64,000 nt of DNA from Apium graveolens. Taxonomy: Eukaryota; Streptophyta; Magnoliopsida; Apiales; Apiaceae. The notes beneath the pieces were generated by a model. The model worked only from the letters and a program-made list of their open reading frames with translations, made no database searches and was not told the DNA's origin. Position numbers and translations under genes: made by a program. Position 1 is the stretch's first letter; each line of letters begins with the position of its first letter. Where the stretch lies: assembly GCF_009905375.1 (NCBI RefSeq), contig NC_133650.1, positions 68,587,988 through 68,651,987 of the forward strand, read 5' to 3'. Shown piece by piece: positions 11,796 through 24,183 of the stretch.

Positions 11796-14700
11796 TGTAA
11801 CGGTCTCAACCCCGGGTTAGGAGTTGACGTCACTAACAAAATGAAACTATAATTATAAGACAACTACTTACTTTATTTCAATATAAACAACTCTTCCACA
11901 AGACCTTTTCCAGGTTCAAGTATAACTTAGGTTACACACTTATTACAAACCATCTTATTAAAAATAACCTGCCATCTGTGACTATTATTCTATAGCAACT
12001 CACAGACCACACTTCCCAGACACAACCTATTCAGAGGAGCTCGACACAGGAGGAGTTGGAAACTGGCCCTTAGCAAAACAGCAACATCCCCTAAGCATCT
12101 GCAATGCGAAAATATACAAACACATTTGCAAGAGTGAGCGATCAACCGCTCAGCAGTACCACTATATGATTACTAACTAAAACAGTTTATAATAAACAAT
12201 TGTAGGAACAGAAATTACAACTTGATAGTGGAAAACAAGTAAAACAAGTGTAAATAGATAAAAACTGATAAACTGTTGAAACTGGATCTTTAATAGCTAG
12301 CATGCTCTCTAAACATTTTATTAATAGTGCTGTGTAAATAGCAGGATTAAATTTAGCATGCTACTTACATTTCCAAATCATTTGTCCCATCGCAGGACCT
12401 ATAAAACTAATTGTTCCTTTACGGGAACCATAAAACTTGTCCCTTTCCGGGAACCTCAAAATCGCTTGCTCAGATATACATGCATTGGATGATTCCTGGT
12501 GAGACAGCTGATCAGGCTATCATATGAAACTTGTTCCGGAACTCAGAGACTAGCTAGGTCTCTGTCACGCTGGGCTGGTGGTTATAATAGGGTGCGCAAC
12601 CACTTCGCCTCTTACGCTAACTTCCAGGCCGTTACGGGCCTTCTGCGCACACTCATCCAATTATCTGATCATTTTTATCCAGTTTTCCAATTCACTTACC
12701 TATCTCTTGTTAAAACAATTATAACACAGCACATTTTCCCAAAACATTTCCATTTTATTCAAAGCTTAGAGATAGGTATTTTGAGAAGTTACTTTTCCCC
12801 CAAAACACAAGTTAATAAAATAATTTGAAACCCAGGGAATACGTAACTTAAATCATTCTGTTCCAGTACGAGAATAAGACAACATTATATTCATATATAA
12901 TGAACCATAAAGATATGATCAGGGGTACTTGCCTTAATATGCTTTAACACTAATTTCTGACTGGCTTTGCACTGACCGGGATGCTAAGGATTTCAACTGG
13001 AATCGACAGGAACCAAAATACCCTAAATTAGACGTCCGAATAAGCTTGACTATCCTTGCTAACAATCTACCCATATGTTAACAAACCCAACTCGTAACAT
13101 TTTCAATATAATAATACACGTATCAATTAGGGTTCACGTCTTCAAAAGCCGGTTCAGTGCTCGTTTTCGTAATATAGGTATATTTGTCCTTTTAAGAAAT
13201 TAGAGTTATCGGTTTCGAAAAGTATTCCATCGCAACACATAATCAGGTTTTGTACAAAATAGTTACATATAATCGATCGACGTTCCGATAGCCATTGGGT
13301 ACGGCCTCGTATTTCTGTAATTTAATTTTCCGAAAATCGGGCAGCACCCCTTTATTTATCGGACTACCCGTCGAACATCCCGACGTCCAAACAAACACAA
13401 CTACAATCAATCGCAATTTAAACCCAACCACCGATTTCAGTCATCAATATCAGTCCAAAATTCTCAGTTACCAATTAAATATAATTATTAATTATTAGCC
13501 GTGTTTTTATGGTTTAATAGTATTTTATTTGCAATTCGCACCTTAGATCGTATTTTGTATTTTAAATTGTAGGACTCAGATCGAATCATCATAGTCCACC
13601 GTCGGCTCGCCGAAGCTCATCGCCGACGGCGATAAAATTTACGGGTTCCCGTTTATACCGGGTATCCTACGTAAATTCCATCGATTAATCTATAATCCTC
13701 GCATATAAATTATTTATTTCACGAAATCAATCAAATAATCTTTCCTGCAAAGAAAAAAAATAAAATAAAATAAAATAAAATTTTTAATCAGAATAATTCG
13801 AACCAAGGCAACACAGGGCAACACACTCGCGTGCTAAGCACGCGCCACCACAACAGAAACGGGGAAGAACACGGCCAGAACATGCCAGAAAATATCACAC
13901 AACACACACACTCTGACAGCCTGAAACACACACGATTTCACACACACAGAAACGTATACATACAGCAAGTATGTATATACATAAACATGAAGCAATCGGT
14001 GAATCAATAGAAAGAAGGGCGACGATCTCGCCGGAAAACAGAACGGCGCGGTGACTTACCGGAAGCAAGCAGCAAGAGGAAGAAAATAAATCGAGGAGAA
14101 CAAAGAACGAGAGGGATTAAGGGAGGAAAGAAATTCAGAAGAGAAGAGATTAGAGACGGAGTGAAATCGAGAGGCGAGAGAGACAAGAAGCTGATGTTTA
14201 GAAAGAGAGGAACTAGGGATTAACTGGGAAAGGGAATGAAATCGGGTTTATTTACCCGGTTTCTTTTCCTTAATACCGCAACTGACACACCGATCTATTT
14301 AATCACGATACACTTCCCGAACAGAACGAATTGAAATAGTCTTAAAATAAACCTCAAAATTCCAACAATATTTAAAATTGATAATACACAACATTTTTAT
14401 AATTTTTTTTAAAATCATTTTGAAATCGCACACCAGACCCGCATTTAACAATCTAACGAGTTCACGCACGGTTAAATAAAAGCCAAAAATTTACCGGAAT
14501 AATTTTAAAATTCTTGAAATAATTAAAAAGTAATAAAATAAAATTTTCATAATTTTTGAAGAATTCAAAAATTATAAACTGATTTTTACAATTAAAAACA
14601 TTCATAAAATCATTTAAGGGTAAATAATCAATAAAATATTGATTTCTCAATTTTAAAAACTCCTAGAAATAATTAATAAAGTTATGAAGCCATAAAAATA

Positions 14701-14933
14701 ATTTTAGAGATAATCCCCATATTTATGAAAATAAATCTTGAATATAACCACTTTTAACCATAAAACAAATAACACAACGCCACAACTAATTACACCAACG
14801 ATCCTCGAACACCCATAATCACACATAATTAATAAAATATTAATAAAAATAATATTCAACTGACAGATCCCATACACATAACTTATTTAATAATTACACA
14901 TTTAAATATTACAAAAATGTACGAGTCGTTATA
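11796..14933 (-). repeat. Tekay-1 5' LTR (right copy)
   Basis: 3138 bp, collinear with the left copy. Differences I noticed include 11807-11808 (GGTCTC against GGCCTC), a cluster around 13300-13320 and AAGCAAGCAGC at about 14060. In element orientation it ends CGTTACA, followed by GGT and the primer site. Confidence 0.95.
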
Positions 14934-14938
14934 AACAT

Positions 14939-15325
14939 AGTTTATTTTGCTAGATTCTGTCAGCTATATACAATTTCTGTTGTTCTGATGCACCTCAAAA
15001 TTTTAGTGAGACAATTAAACCCTTTAAACTTGCTAAAAGGGCTTTCGCAGACTTTTTATCTATTGATAATAAGAAAACCTTACTAAGACCCCTTCAAATT
15101 CCTACATCAGTAAAACAGTTCTTAGTAAATTCTGATCCTCACACATATACACCCATATATCCTGATGTTGTACCTACACAACCTACCACATCTCAACCTA
15201 CACCAACACAACCTTCCAACTCTCAACCACAGCCTACCATCAGAACCTATTTCCCACCAGCACAATCTTCTCAACCAAAACCATCAGCACTTACTACCAA
15301 ACCAACCTCTGGTACTTCCCAAAAG
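14939..15325 (+). other. Continuation of the interrupted SIRE env-position ORF
   Basis: After the TSD copy the reading resumes (VYFARFCQLYT). A frame change falls near 14990-15000. A Pro/Thr/Gln-rich segment (15160-15310) leads into the basic region. It is part of the pseudogene at 2889-18249. Confidence 0.65.
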
Positions 15326-18300
15326 GTGCCAATTGTAAAATCTAACAAATTCTCTAGGCCTAAAAGGACTATCTTTGTGCCTAAATCTCCACCAAGGAGA
15401 AGAAGAAGGATTATTCTGAGGGATGAATCAAATGAAGAGGAACAGGTCCAGGTTCCAGCATCAGAACCTGTGACATTAAAAGTTGAAGAGTCAACTCTTC
15501 AGAAAGAAACTGAAGCTGCAGGTTCTAAAAAATTCAGAAAAGGAAAAGATCTGCAAATTTTGATGCAGATCATGTTTCTCCTCCATCTGGTAGAAAAAGG
15601 AAGACTATAGTAGGTGTGCATATAGCACAAATTCAATTTGAAGATGCTGAAGAAGCTGAGGAAAGGGATTAGGAATCTCTGATCTCATCAGAACCAATAG
15701 TGATTGAAGTTTTGCCACCTCCAACTCAAGCTGCAGACACTGTTCAAGATACAGGGATTACACCTCCTATCTCTTCAATCAAAGAAACTGTTACAGTTGC
15801 AGATTCAGGATTAAGTCTCAAAATTGATATTCATAGGCTGCACATTTCATCTGTCTTGTTTCTGGAAGCACCACAAGGACAAGTGACAACTCCACCTGTT
15901 TCTCCATTAAATGCTGAAATACCAACTACTCCAGTTTTGGATGTGGAAATAGATGAAGTTGTACCAGAATCTCCTACAACCACACACACTCTTGTGTTGT
16001 CAGAAGATGATAAGCTTCTCTCAAGTTTTAGAGACAGTGCTCCAGTATACACTCCAGCTCAAATTCTTGGAAAGGAGGCACTGCTTAAAAAGTTTGCTGA
16101 AGAAGATGCTCCTGTTCCGTGGGAAGAAACTCACATAGGAGTTGAGTGGACCAAGAAGTGGAATGAATCTGACTTCATTCCCAGCTCAAAAGTTCTGTTA
16201 GATCATATTACAAAAGCTGATGAGTTGTTGACATATTCTGATTTCAAAGCTCAACTTAAAGTCACAACTCTCAGTACTAAAAGTCTTCAATGTCAACACT
16301 CCATTACTCATGCCAAGGTTGATAAACTACAAGAAAATGCTGATAAGTTGGACCTGATGCTCAAGCTAGACAAGAACAGGTTTATCAGACCTATTCATGA
16401 AAAAGTAGAGGCTATTGACCAAGCTCAAGAAAAGAAACATGGCCAACTGAATGAGGTCCTGCAGAATCAAGCCTCTCAACAAGCTCAACTGGATGAAATT
16501 CAGTCTTTAGTGGAACTTCTTCTCTCTCTACTCTTATCAGATGATGCCAAAAAGGGGGAGAAGGTAGTTAAGTCCAAATGCTCTACTATTTAAGTACTGA
16601 AGAAGAAGGATGATAAAGGAGATGACCAGGGAAACCCTAGCAAGGGAAAAGGTCAAGATCAAGGTCAAAGCAGCAAAGTTCCTTCACAAAAACTAAATTC
16701 TGATTCTAGCAAATCTTCTACACAGAAGAATACAAGTTCTGAAGCTGTGAATGCTAAAGTTCTGAAAGCAAGTTCTGATGATCAAAGTCTGATATCAAGT
16801 TCTGATATTCTCATTCAAGGAGGAAGTCAAGACTCTCAGAAGTTTTAACAAACTCTGAAGCTTAAGGGAAGGGAGACTATTGTCTACTATAAGGATCCCA
16901 AGATTCAGACACTTTATGAAGAAATTGCTAGAAGATTGTTTCTCAAGGATAATCCTGGAATGGATTTAGAGACTCTAAAGGAGGAAGAAGCTAGATTTGC
17001 AGTTGAGAAGACAAATCTTAAGTCTAAAGCTTCTAATGCAAAGAAACCTCCAAGGCCTAAGGTAAAAGGCATTGTGATCAAGAAAAGGTCAACTTCTGAG
17101 GCTTCAAAGCCCAAGACATGATCACAAGTTGACATTGATCCCAAGGCAAAAGGGAAAGGAAAGATTGATGAACCAACAAAGAAATAGGAGATGAAGATTC
17201 CTCAAATCCTGATGAAACCTATGTGCAAAATGGTTCAAATGTATGATGATACAGCTGTTGAAGATGAAACTGTTGAAACTCTGAAAAGAAGAAAGGTGAC
17301 AGAAGAATCTAAGACAACCTCTGACATAGCTCAAGTTGTTCAGAGTGAAGACATATCTAAATAGCAAGGTATAAATGAAACAACAAATCCTGATCAAGTC
17401 ATCAAGACATCAACCTCTGACAAAGCTCAAGTTGATTTGGACAAGATAAAAATTGCTGATAAGAGGAAACTCCTATGGAAAAATGTTAAACCATCAGATC
17501 CTAAGAAAAGTCAACTGCTATCTGATTTCATGCCTGTTGGATTGAAAGCTAGAGAAGCAAGAGACAGAGCTGGATTAGGTTCTGAAGAAGCCAAGATCAA
17601 AACAGGAGTTGAAGTAAGTACCAGAGATCCATTTTTATTAACTGACAAGCCACTTGAGGAAGTTACACAGAAACACCTTGATAAGGTTATATCTGTTCAA
17701 GTGGTACTGGATACTCATGATAAGAGTAATGTCAAAGAAAAGCTGATTATGTTTCTTGAAGATGGAAGAACATACTGAATGTCAGAATCAGATGTGCTGA
17801 ACAAATCTCTGAAAGAACTTCAATTCTTTCATTATCTTTTGGAGATAAAGTCTGAGATTACCAGAAGATGGTCAAATTTCATCATGAAGACCATAAGGGA
17901 TAAAGCCAGAATCTCTGGATCAAGGGTTGTAGAATTTATTCCAAATATAGTTGAAAATGATGGAAGTGAAATTCCCATAAAGAAGGATTCTGCTAAACTT
18001 GAGGTTATTCTGAAAGAGAAATGTCTGTGATATAATGAAGACTCATCTCATCCAAGGGTAATCAGACTTGGTGATGGATTAGAAAGAAACCACATCTCAG
18101 CACTTAGGACTGCAATCTATCAGATTGGAAGTCAATATGAAGAAATGAAGCAAGTCAAGGCTACAATAGCTCAAGTCCTGAGAAATACAGAAGAGAAGCT
18201 GATATCAAACTTTGTCAGGAATCACTTTGGATTCAGGATGACTCAGTAAAATTGCTAAAAGCTGCAATAACTGTAAGTTATAATTAGTTGTTTAAATAAA

Positions 18301-18372
18301 CTATCACTGCATTTGTACTTAAATATTTTTGACATCATCAAATCTATTAACTTGTATATTTTTCATAATTTA

Positions 18373-18387
18373 CAAGTTGGGGGAGAT
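18373..18387 (+). promoter_or_regulatory. Polypurine tract of the SIRE-like element
   Basis: The purine run CAAGTTGGGGGAGAT directly precedes the LTR start TGTTAG. This is the usual primer site for plus-strand DNA synthesis and fixes the + orientation. Confidence 0.85.
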
Positions 18388-18944
18388 TGTTAGATATATT
18401 TGTCATGTCTAATCTGTTGTGTTTGGTTTCATAACTTAATATCAGGACTTACTGGAAATCAGGACTTACTGAAGTCAGAACTTATGTCAGAACATAAGGC
18501 CATCAGGATTTATATCAGGACTTAAGTGCGGGTACTTCAGATAAGGAATGCGGCTGATTTACAGGAGAGGATCTGGACTAAAACAAAAGAAGATATGCAT
18601 GAAGAGTTGGACAGCTATAAGACTTGTAGAAGATAATATATGATTGATATATTTTAGGAGATAGAATTATATTCCATATCAATTAGAAGATATCTTCTAA
18701 CTGTGTACTATATAAACACAGCTTAGGGTTTACACTATAAGTGTTACTATTCACGAGAACATTATTCATTGTAACCTAGTAGCTCTTAGTGATATTGTTC
18801 ATCACTGAGAGAGAACAATTGTTCTATTGTAACAGAGTTTATTATATTGAATATACTTGATTACTGTTACATACTTGTGTTCTAAATGATTTGATTGTAT
18901 AAACACTATATTCAACCTCCTTCTATTGTGTTGTATGACCTAAC
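18388..18944 (+). repeat. 3' LTR of the SIRE-like Copia element (557 bp)
   Basis: Begins TGTTAGATAT after the polypurine tract and ends GACCTAACA, so the ends form the inverted pair TGTTAG/CTAACA. U3 carries repeated TCAGGACTTA-type words at about 18443-18530. A TATA box lies at 18709-18716. The matching 5' LTR is outside the window, so age and target duplication cannot be read; TAGCG at 18945 would be the right-hand duplication. Confidence 0.88.
18709..18716 (+). promoter_or_regulatory. TATA box in the SIRE-like LTR
   Basis: TATATAAA, followed by ACACAGCTTAGGG, a normal U3/R boundary arrangement for a Copia LTR. Confidence 0.7.
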
Positions 18945-21827
18945 ATAGCGTGTAATTATTTTTTTGATAAATAATTATTATGTGTTTTTTGGTGAATTAT
19001 TTGATGATTGGTGTTGTTATGTGGATATTTATATGTGGTAAAGTATAGGTATGTTAATTTTATTATGTCTAGAATAAAATATAGATAATTAAGGTATTTT
19101 TCTGGTAATATTTGGATTGTTATATGATTTTATATTAATTTATGAATTTATTAATTATTTTCTAAATAATTACAAAACTATTTTATAAAGTTGAGAATCG
19201 TCCAACTTCAATTGTTTTTGCGTTTTTACAATCCTAAACTCTTCCGAAAACTCCTTCCTAACCGAATCTAATAATTCCAGATATTTTCCGTGTTTTGACT
19301 TTTTCAATCTGGATTACGGCTTGACCCGTGCGCGGCCCGGTGCAAAATTTTCAATACTATAACCCTTTTCGATAACATTATCTTCGTACTAGTGTTTTAT
19401 AAGAAGCCCGATTTTGATAATTCTCCAAAACTTTTGATGTTTATCCAAAACAGGATGATATTTATCCAAAACGTTATCTGATCAGATCGTTTTTACAGTT
19501 ACTTAGCGGCTAAGCAACGTATTCATCGATCCAACACGATCCAAAATGTATTAGTATTCCATAAATATAAATAGCCAATATAGTATTGTATTTTGTACAT
19601 ATAGTCATTTGCAAACAGTAAAACTATATAGTTTCCAGAGAAAAACCTTAAAATTCACCGCATTCTTCATAATCAAATGCACAAACGAAGGCGTTATCGA
19701 ACTCTGATTTGAGTGTGCCATATATCAAATTGAAGCTCTCGAAAAGTTCTTTCTGAATCAATCACCCATTTTAGTGCAGAAATCAAGGTGATTTTCTTAT
19801 TTAACTATTTTAATTCGATTTATTTAGTAATTAAAATATGAATTTTTGTTCTTGATATTGTTTGTGTGATTTGATGCTAGAATCATGTAGATCTTTTCTT
19901 CCTGGTCATTTTGGTATATTATATGTCAAATTTGGAGTTCAATAACATGTAGAAAAGTTGGTTTGATCTTCGAGTTTGAATGTTCTTTGTGTTCTTGAAT
20001 AATTTCACCAGAAAGTTCATATTTTTGGCCGGATTTTTGATCCGTTAAATATGGGCATGTTTGGATACTGTAGAAAGGTAGATCGTCTCACAAGAAATCA
20101 AACCATGCCAAAAATTTGTCTGTTGGATGTTGTTTGAGGGTCGTCGGAAAATCTGACACCGCTGGCGGCGGTTTCTTTGACCACAATTTATGGTCGTGGC
20201 CACGACTTTGCCAGAAACAGAGCTGTTATCAAGTTTATGGAGTGAAGTTGGTCTAGTTCTGTCAGTTTGGCAGTGTTCTGGGCAGGTGGAGTGTCGTTGG
20301 GAAGCTTCTGGCCGGCGGGCATGGCTTCACCGGCGACTGTCAGGGAAGAAGGGAGGAAGAAGGTGGTAAAATTACACCTGACGCCCCAGGTTTTTGAGCA
20401 GATTGCAAACTTAACCCCCAACTTTTAAAATTTACAAATCAAACCCTGTTGTTGAAAAATATTTTAAAAATGATATTTTTGTTATTTTAAATATCAGAAA
20501 AATGTTTACTTAATTCAGAAAATTGTTTTAATTATTTAAAAATAAATTTGATTTATTTTATTAATTAATTTTAATTATTTTAATTAATTAATTAATTTAA
20601 CATTAATTGGTTAATTAATTTAATTAATTTTAATTGATTTAATAATCAGATTTAAATATTCTTTTTGGATTTAAAAATTCCGAAAATAGTTTCGAGCATT
20701 AAAATATTATTTAAAAAAAATTTCAAGGCTCGATAATTATTATAAAATTATTTTAAAGTCAGGTTCGGGTTTTTGAACCCTATTATCTAATTATAATATG
20801 ATTCAGAGGCCCATTTTAATTCTGAAAAATGTCCAAATTTTTTTATTAAATACCTGGAAAATCATTTTGACCCCGAATCTTCTCTGAAAAATTATTTTGC
20901 TTGAATATCTTGTGTGCTATGTACTACGTGCTATCTGATTGATGTGTTATATGCCTATATGGTTATTGTTTGACGGTTTTTGATGTAACTTTCAATCCGT
21001 AAATCGGATTTGGGTAAAACGAAGGGTAGATAAAAGCTTATGACGTCTATGTGATGATTAGAATAATATGAGATTGAGTATTGATAGATATTTATGATGC
21101 CTAGCAGAGTAAGTGAGGCATAGAAAAAGAAAGTCAGTAATCCGTAAATAGAATTGTAGCGTAGAAAGAGAAGGCAAGTGATTGACGAATAAAAGCAAGG
21201 CATTGAAAAAGAAGGAAAATGATTGATGAGTAGAACCGTTAGATGAGTACAAGTAAAGTTGAAATCATCTGTGATAGGGCAAGTACTTCTGAATCTTTCT
21301 TCGAGATATATTGCAAATATTCCTGAACTTCTCGTAACATGTTTCTAGTATTCAAAATAAATCTTATTTTATATTGCAAGCACTTTAAACTATTCAACCT
21401 TGAACCCTGATCATATCATTGAACTAGAGCTATAAGATTTATTTCTAGTAAACCAGCAACGGTTGATTTCCCAAATATTAAACCATACCAATACAATACT
21501 ACTCCACAAATACATACACACCGTAAACCAAGTATTTCAACAGAATTTCTTGAGCATACAAAAACTTATACACCCTGGAATACCCTATCACATCAAAGAT
21601 CAATACCATGTATTATAAATTGAACCATTGTTCTTCAGATACTTGATTATTCATCAGGCTTGAAGCCGTTTTTCATATTTACACCTTAATACACTCTGGT
21701 GATACCTATGAAATATTTTATGCTCTGAGATAAATGTTTTATCAATGTTAATCATGATTCTGCTTTTATTGAATTGCAATGGTTATCATATCGAATTGTT
21801 TTAGAATTGGATGATTCTATAAATGTG

Positions 21828-21878
21828 GACCAGATTCGTGGTCAGACCAGATTCATGGTCAGACCAGATTCATGGTCA
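21828..21878 (+). repeat. Three tandem copies of a 17-bp unit
   Basis: The unit GACCAGATTCATGGTCA occurs at 21828, 21845 and 21862, with one mismatch in the first copy. It lies in the LTR remnant. The unit is itself an imperfect palindrome (GACCA...TGGTC). Confidence 0.85.
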
Positions 21879-22417
21879 TATTAGGCCAATGCGTGCCTTG
21901 GATCCAGTATATAGAGCAAAGCTGGGAGCCTTGCTCGGGCTTAGTGCGTGAATGATCAGCAGCCTAACCTTGGTTTTTAAAAATGAAAAGAGAATATCCA
22001 ATTCCATTCATTGCTTATCCAAAAACTTGATTCTTCTGAATCATTTCAACTGATTTTTGTTAAACCTTAGTTATTGCTATTATGACTTGCTGAGCTAGTT
22101 AGCTCACTCTTGCAAATCTGTTTATGTTATTTTACAGTTAAAAAGGAAATTGTTGGTAACAAGGATTCCCAGTCCAGTGTGCAAGCTAGGGTTCCAGGAT
22201 AAGATGGACCTAGTTAGAAGGAGCTTTATAGTGTAAATGAGTTATGTAAGATTGTAAGAATTATATCATTATCAGCTATAAGTCGAACTAGTCGGGATTT
22301 AGTACGATATAATAAAAGTTAAGGTTGTGGCTTGTTTTCATACTTTAACCTGTTGCGATCCGTGGTTGTGTAAAGAAGGGTCAATGCATATAATATTTTA
22401 TATATAAGTTTATATAT

Positions 22418-22438
22418 TGTGTGTGTGTGTGTTGTGAA
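22418..22438. repeat. Short (GT)n microsatellite
   Basis: A TGTGTGTGTGTG run just before the end of the LTR remnant. Confidence 0.8.
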
Positions 22439-22765
22439 CCCCAAACTTCTGACCCGGGTTTGGAGGGTGTCACACCATGTGATGAGATGCTGACAATTTG
22501 TACAATCCTTACCTTTTTGGATGATGGAGAATATAATGCATATCCTTCATATACAGAAATTTTAGATTTTGCAAACCACATATCCCATGAATCATAAACT
22601 CCTTCACCGCCGCATATCCAGCAGGGTCCAAGTCCGGATCAGGAAGTTTGGCTGACACAAACTTATCGACATTTTCTTTAAGATATTTCTTTGACTCCTT
22701 CTCGAGCCATATCAATATATGAACGTGTGGAAGGCCACACTTTTGGAATTCAATGACGAAGATTA

Positions 22766-22863
22766 CTGCATAAAATGATAATAAAAGGTTAGCCCTGACC
22801 AATAATATCTTATTACACAAACATACTTCTAACAAATTAATAATAGAAAGCATAATTTCACAC
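22766..22863 (-). other. Intron 2 of the Helitron Rep pseudogene
   Basis: 98 nt, donor GTGTGAAATT and acceptor TTTTATGCAG on the - strand. Splicing joins GKCVG to VIFVIEFQK in frame, which matches the usual continuity of this domain. Confidence 0.7.
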
Positions 22864-23319
22864 CTCCTACACATTTCCCAAAATAACCTCTCTTCTGAAT
22901 ATCTAAATGTATTTAATCCAATTTTAACTTAAAAACTCGCGATATAATATCTGGACAGTTAACGGGGGTGCAACCTGGTAGATATTCCATCATCTTTAAA
23001 ATTTCATCCCAAATTGGATTACAAGTTATTGTGAGGAACACATCTGGATGGCCAACGTATCTACAAACAGCAAGGGCGTCCTGAAAATTCTGCTGCATAT
23101 ATCGCTTTGAACCGAGAAAACCAGCGGGCAATATTACCCCTTTTCTAGTATTGGAATCTTTTGTATCACCTTTCTGTATATCAGATATATGGCTATACAA
23201 ATCAATATGCAAAATGGTTTGATGAGTATGAAACCACCATACCCGCGTTTGTTCAACAGAGGAGTACGCGTCTACCATGTACTGTTGTAAAAGACGACCT
23301 CCCAAGTGAGGCGTCATTC

Positions 23320-23484
23320 CTGCAAATTATAGCCTTAAAGAGTCAGAAAAATTTCATACCCCCAGAAAACAAATTAAACATGCCAGAAAATCAAACAATA
23401 ATCAAACAATTCAAATCTGTGTTATGCTTAACATACCCTCATTCTATAATCAAACTATTTAAATCTGTGCCATGTTTAACATAC
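23320..23484 (-). other. Intron 1 of the Helitron Rep pseudogene
   Basis: 165 nt, donor GTATGTTAAA and acceptor AATTTGCAG on the - strand. Splicing joins KENEG to MTPHLGGRLLQQ in frame. Confidence 0.7.
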
Positions 23485-24183
23485 CTTCATTCTCCTTAAC
23501 CTGGAATAAATAACAATAATAGACTTTCATAGATAGGTACCCCCGACTACTGGATGAATTGTTAGCCGTCCTCTTGAATTTTATTCTCAGATGGAAACCA
23601 TCTTCTCCCCAAGGAAACAGAATTGGGTACTGTAGAGACATAAGCTTCGAATGAACATATGATGCTCTAACCAAGCCCCACACCTTGTAATACATTATTA
23701 TATCACGATATCCACAGGTGTCATCATTATCACCGACCATTATCCCTGCCACCTCATCACGGGGAACAATATAATTTTCACGGCCTGATTCTGAACGGGA
23801 AACTTTTAGACTGACGTCTAATAAGTGGATTTTATATCGACTTTAAACGCTTCATTACAGGATTAAGTTGGTGTTTTGAATGCAATTTATTGGTATTTTT
23901 ATGTTTTTTGGTGTTATTGCATTACAGGCATTAGTTGGATGAATAAATGAGCTTCTCAAAGAATTATGCTGAACAAAGATCAGAATTGGAAGCCTAGACC
24001 ATGTTTATGATGAAGAGCATCTTGATAGCTTCACAGGGACTATTGAATTATTAAATTCTGATGAGCGAAACTCAAGTCATAGCCAAAATAATAAAATGGA
24101 GTCAAAGTGCAGAGGCACGACGCGCCCGTTCGGGAAGCGGGGCGGCCGTGCCAGGTAGGCAAAAAGTGCTCAAGAGGGGCAGC

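Larger units (their letters stand above)
3491..14933 (-). mobile_element. Tekay-1: complete Ty3/Gypsy chromovirus inside the SIRE-like ORF
   Basis: An 11443-bp element in - orientation. Both LTRs are exactly 3138 bp (3491-6628 and 11796-14933). The target duplication AACAT is perfect (3486-3490 and 14934-14938). The primer site matches initiator Met tRNA, and a polypurine tract adjoins the 3' LTR. The pol order (PR, RT, RNase H, integrase, chromodomain-like tail) is that of chromoviruses, and long LTRs with that tail point to Tekay/Del. I count about 22 substitutions between the LTRs by eye, roughly 0.7%, so the insertion is recent. Two coding lesions are visible: a TAG in gag and a frame change before the zinc knuckles. 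Confidence 0.95.
2889..18249 (+). pseudogene. Env-position extra ORF of the SIRE-like element, split by Tekay-1
   Basis: The ORF starts at ATG 2889 (MAPKDLIYDGSKFVPNNYL) and ends at a TAA at 18247-18249. Bases 3491-14938 are a later insertion plus target duplication. The left part (2889-3490) has a frame change near 3110 and a stop just before 3240. The right part has a proline/threonine-rich stretch (15160-15320), a basic patch (PPRRRRRIILRDES, near 15400), a likely coiled coil rich in Leu, Gln and Lys (about 16260-16560), low-complexity Lys/Ser segments and a C-terminal helical part ending NHFGFRMTQ. Frame changes and stops are frequent, for example near 15610, 16590, 17120 and 17776. The position after pol matches the env-like ORF of SIRE elements. 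I see no clear signal peptide or membrane segment, so an envelope role is only positional. Confidence 0.7.
1..18944 (+). mobile_element. SIRE-like Ty1/Copia retrotransposon, 3' portion, split by a Tekay element
   Basis: The order seen is RT, RNase H, a 1.5-kb spacer, a large extra ORF, a polypurine tract and an LTR. This is the Copia layout with an additional ORF after pol, as known for the SIRE/Maximus clade. The 5' LTR, gag, protease and integrase lie outside the window. Bases 3491-14938 belong to a later Tekay insertion and one copy of its target duplication. The clade is assigned from the RNase H style (AGNCCAQILWMKNQL) and the env-position ORF. All coding parts contain stops or frame changes, so the copy is dead. 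Confidence 0.85.
18945..22474 (+). repeat. Tekay-like LTR remnant, + orientation, 5' end lost beyond the SIRE insertion
   Basis: 3.5 kb without protein domains. It ends GACCCGGGTTTGGAGGGTGT followed by CACA, and has the phrase GCTCACTCTTGCAAATCTG near 22101, which resembles the Tekay-1 LTR motif GCTCACTCTTGCAAATG read on the element strand. No primer site follows the end, so it is either a solo LTR or a 3' LTR. The SIRE LTR abuts it at 18944/18945. The simplest reading is that the SIRE element inserted into this LTR and that its start lies left of the window. AT-rich stretches occur at 20440-20760. Short open frames inside look spurious. Confidence 0.65.
22475..23821 (-). pseudogene. Helitron Rep/helicase N-terminal fragment with two introns
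   Basis: Helitrons move by rolling-circle replication using a Rep-helicase. This fragment holds the Helitron-like N-terminal and Rep parts. Exon A (about 23821-23485) reads VSRSESGRENYIVPRDEVAG and LMSLQYPILFPWGEDGF. Exon B (23319-22864) reads GGRLLQQYMVDAYSS and YVGHPDVFLTITCNPIWDE. Exon C (22765-22475) reads EFQKCGLPHVHILIWL, where HVH is the HUH motif. Exons A and B are separated by a 165-nt intron (23320-23484), and B and C by a 98-nt intron (22766-22863). Both are GT...AG and keep the reading frame. Exon B has an in-frame TAA at 22913-22915 and exon C a stop near 22509. The catalytic Tyr and helicase parts are missing: the fragment is cut at 22474 by the LTR remnant. The upstream limit near 23821 is approximate. 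Confidence 0.85.

Noticed and set aside
20188..21252. Open frames in the Tekay-like LTR remnant
   Set aside because: Short, without recognisable domains, and located in LTR sequence.
18945..22474. Complete solo LTR with its own target duplication
   Set aside because: I could not find a 5-bp match between the flanks at 18940-18950 and 22475-22480, so it is better read as an LTR cut by the SIRE insertion.
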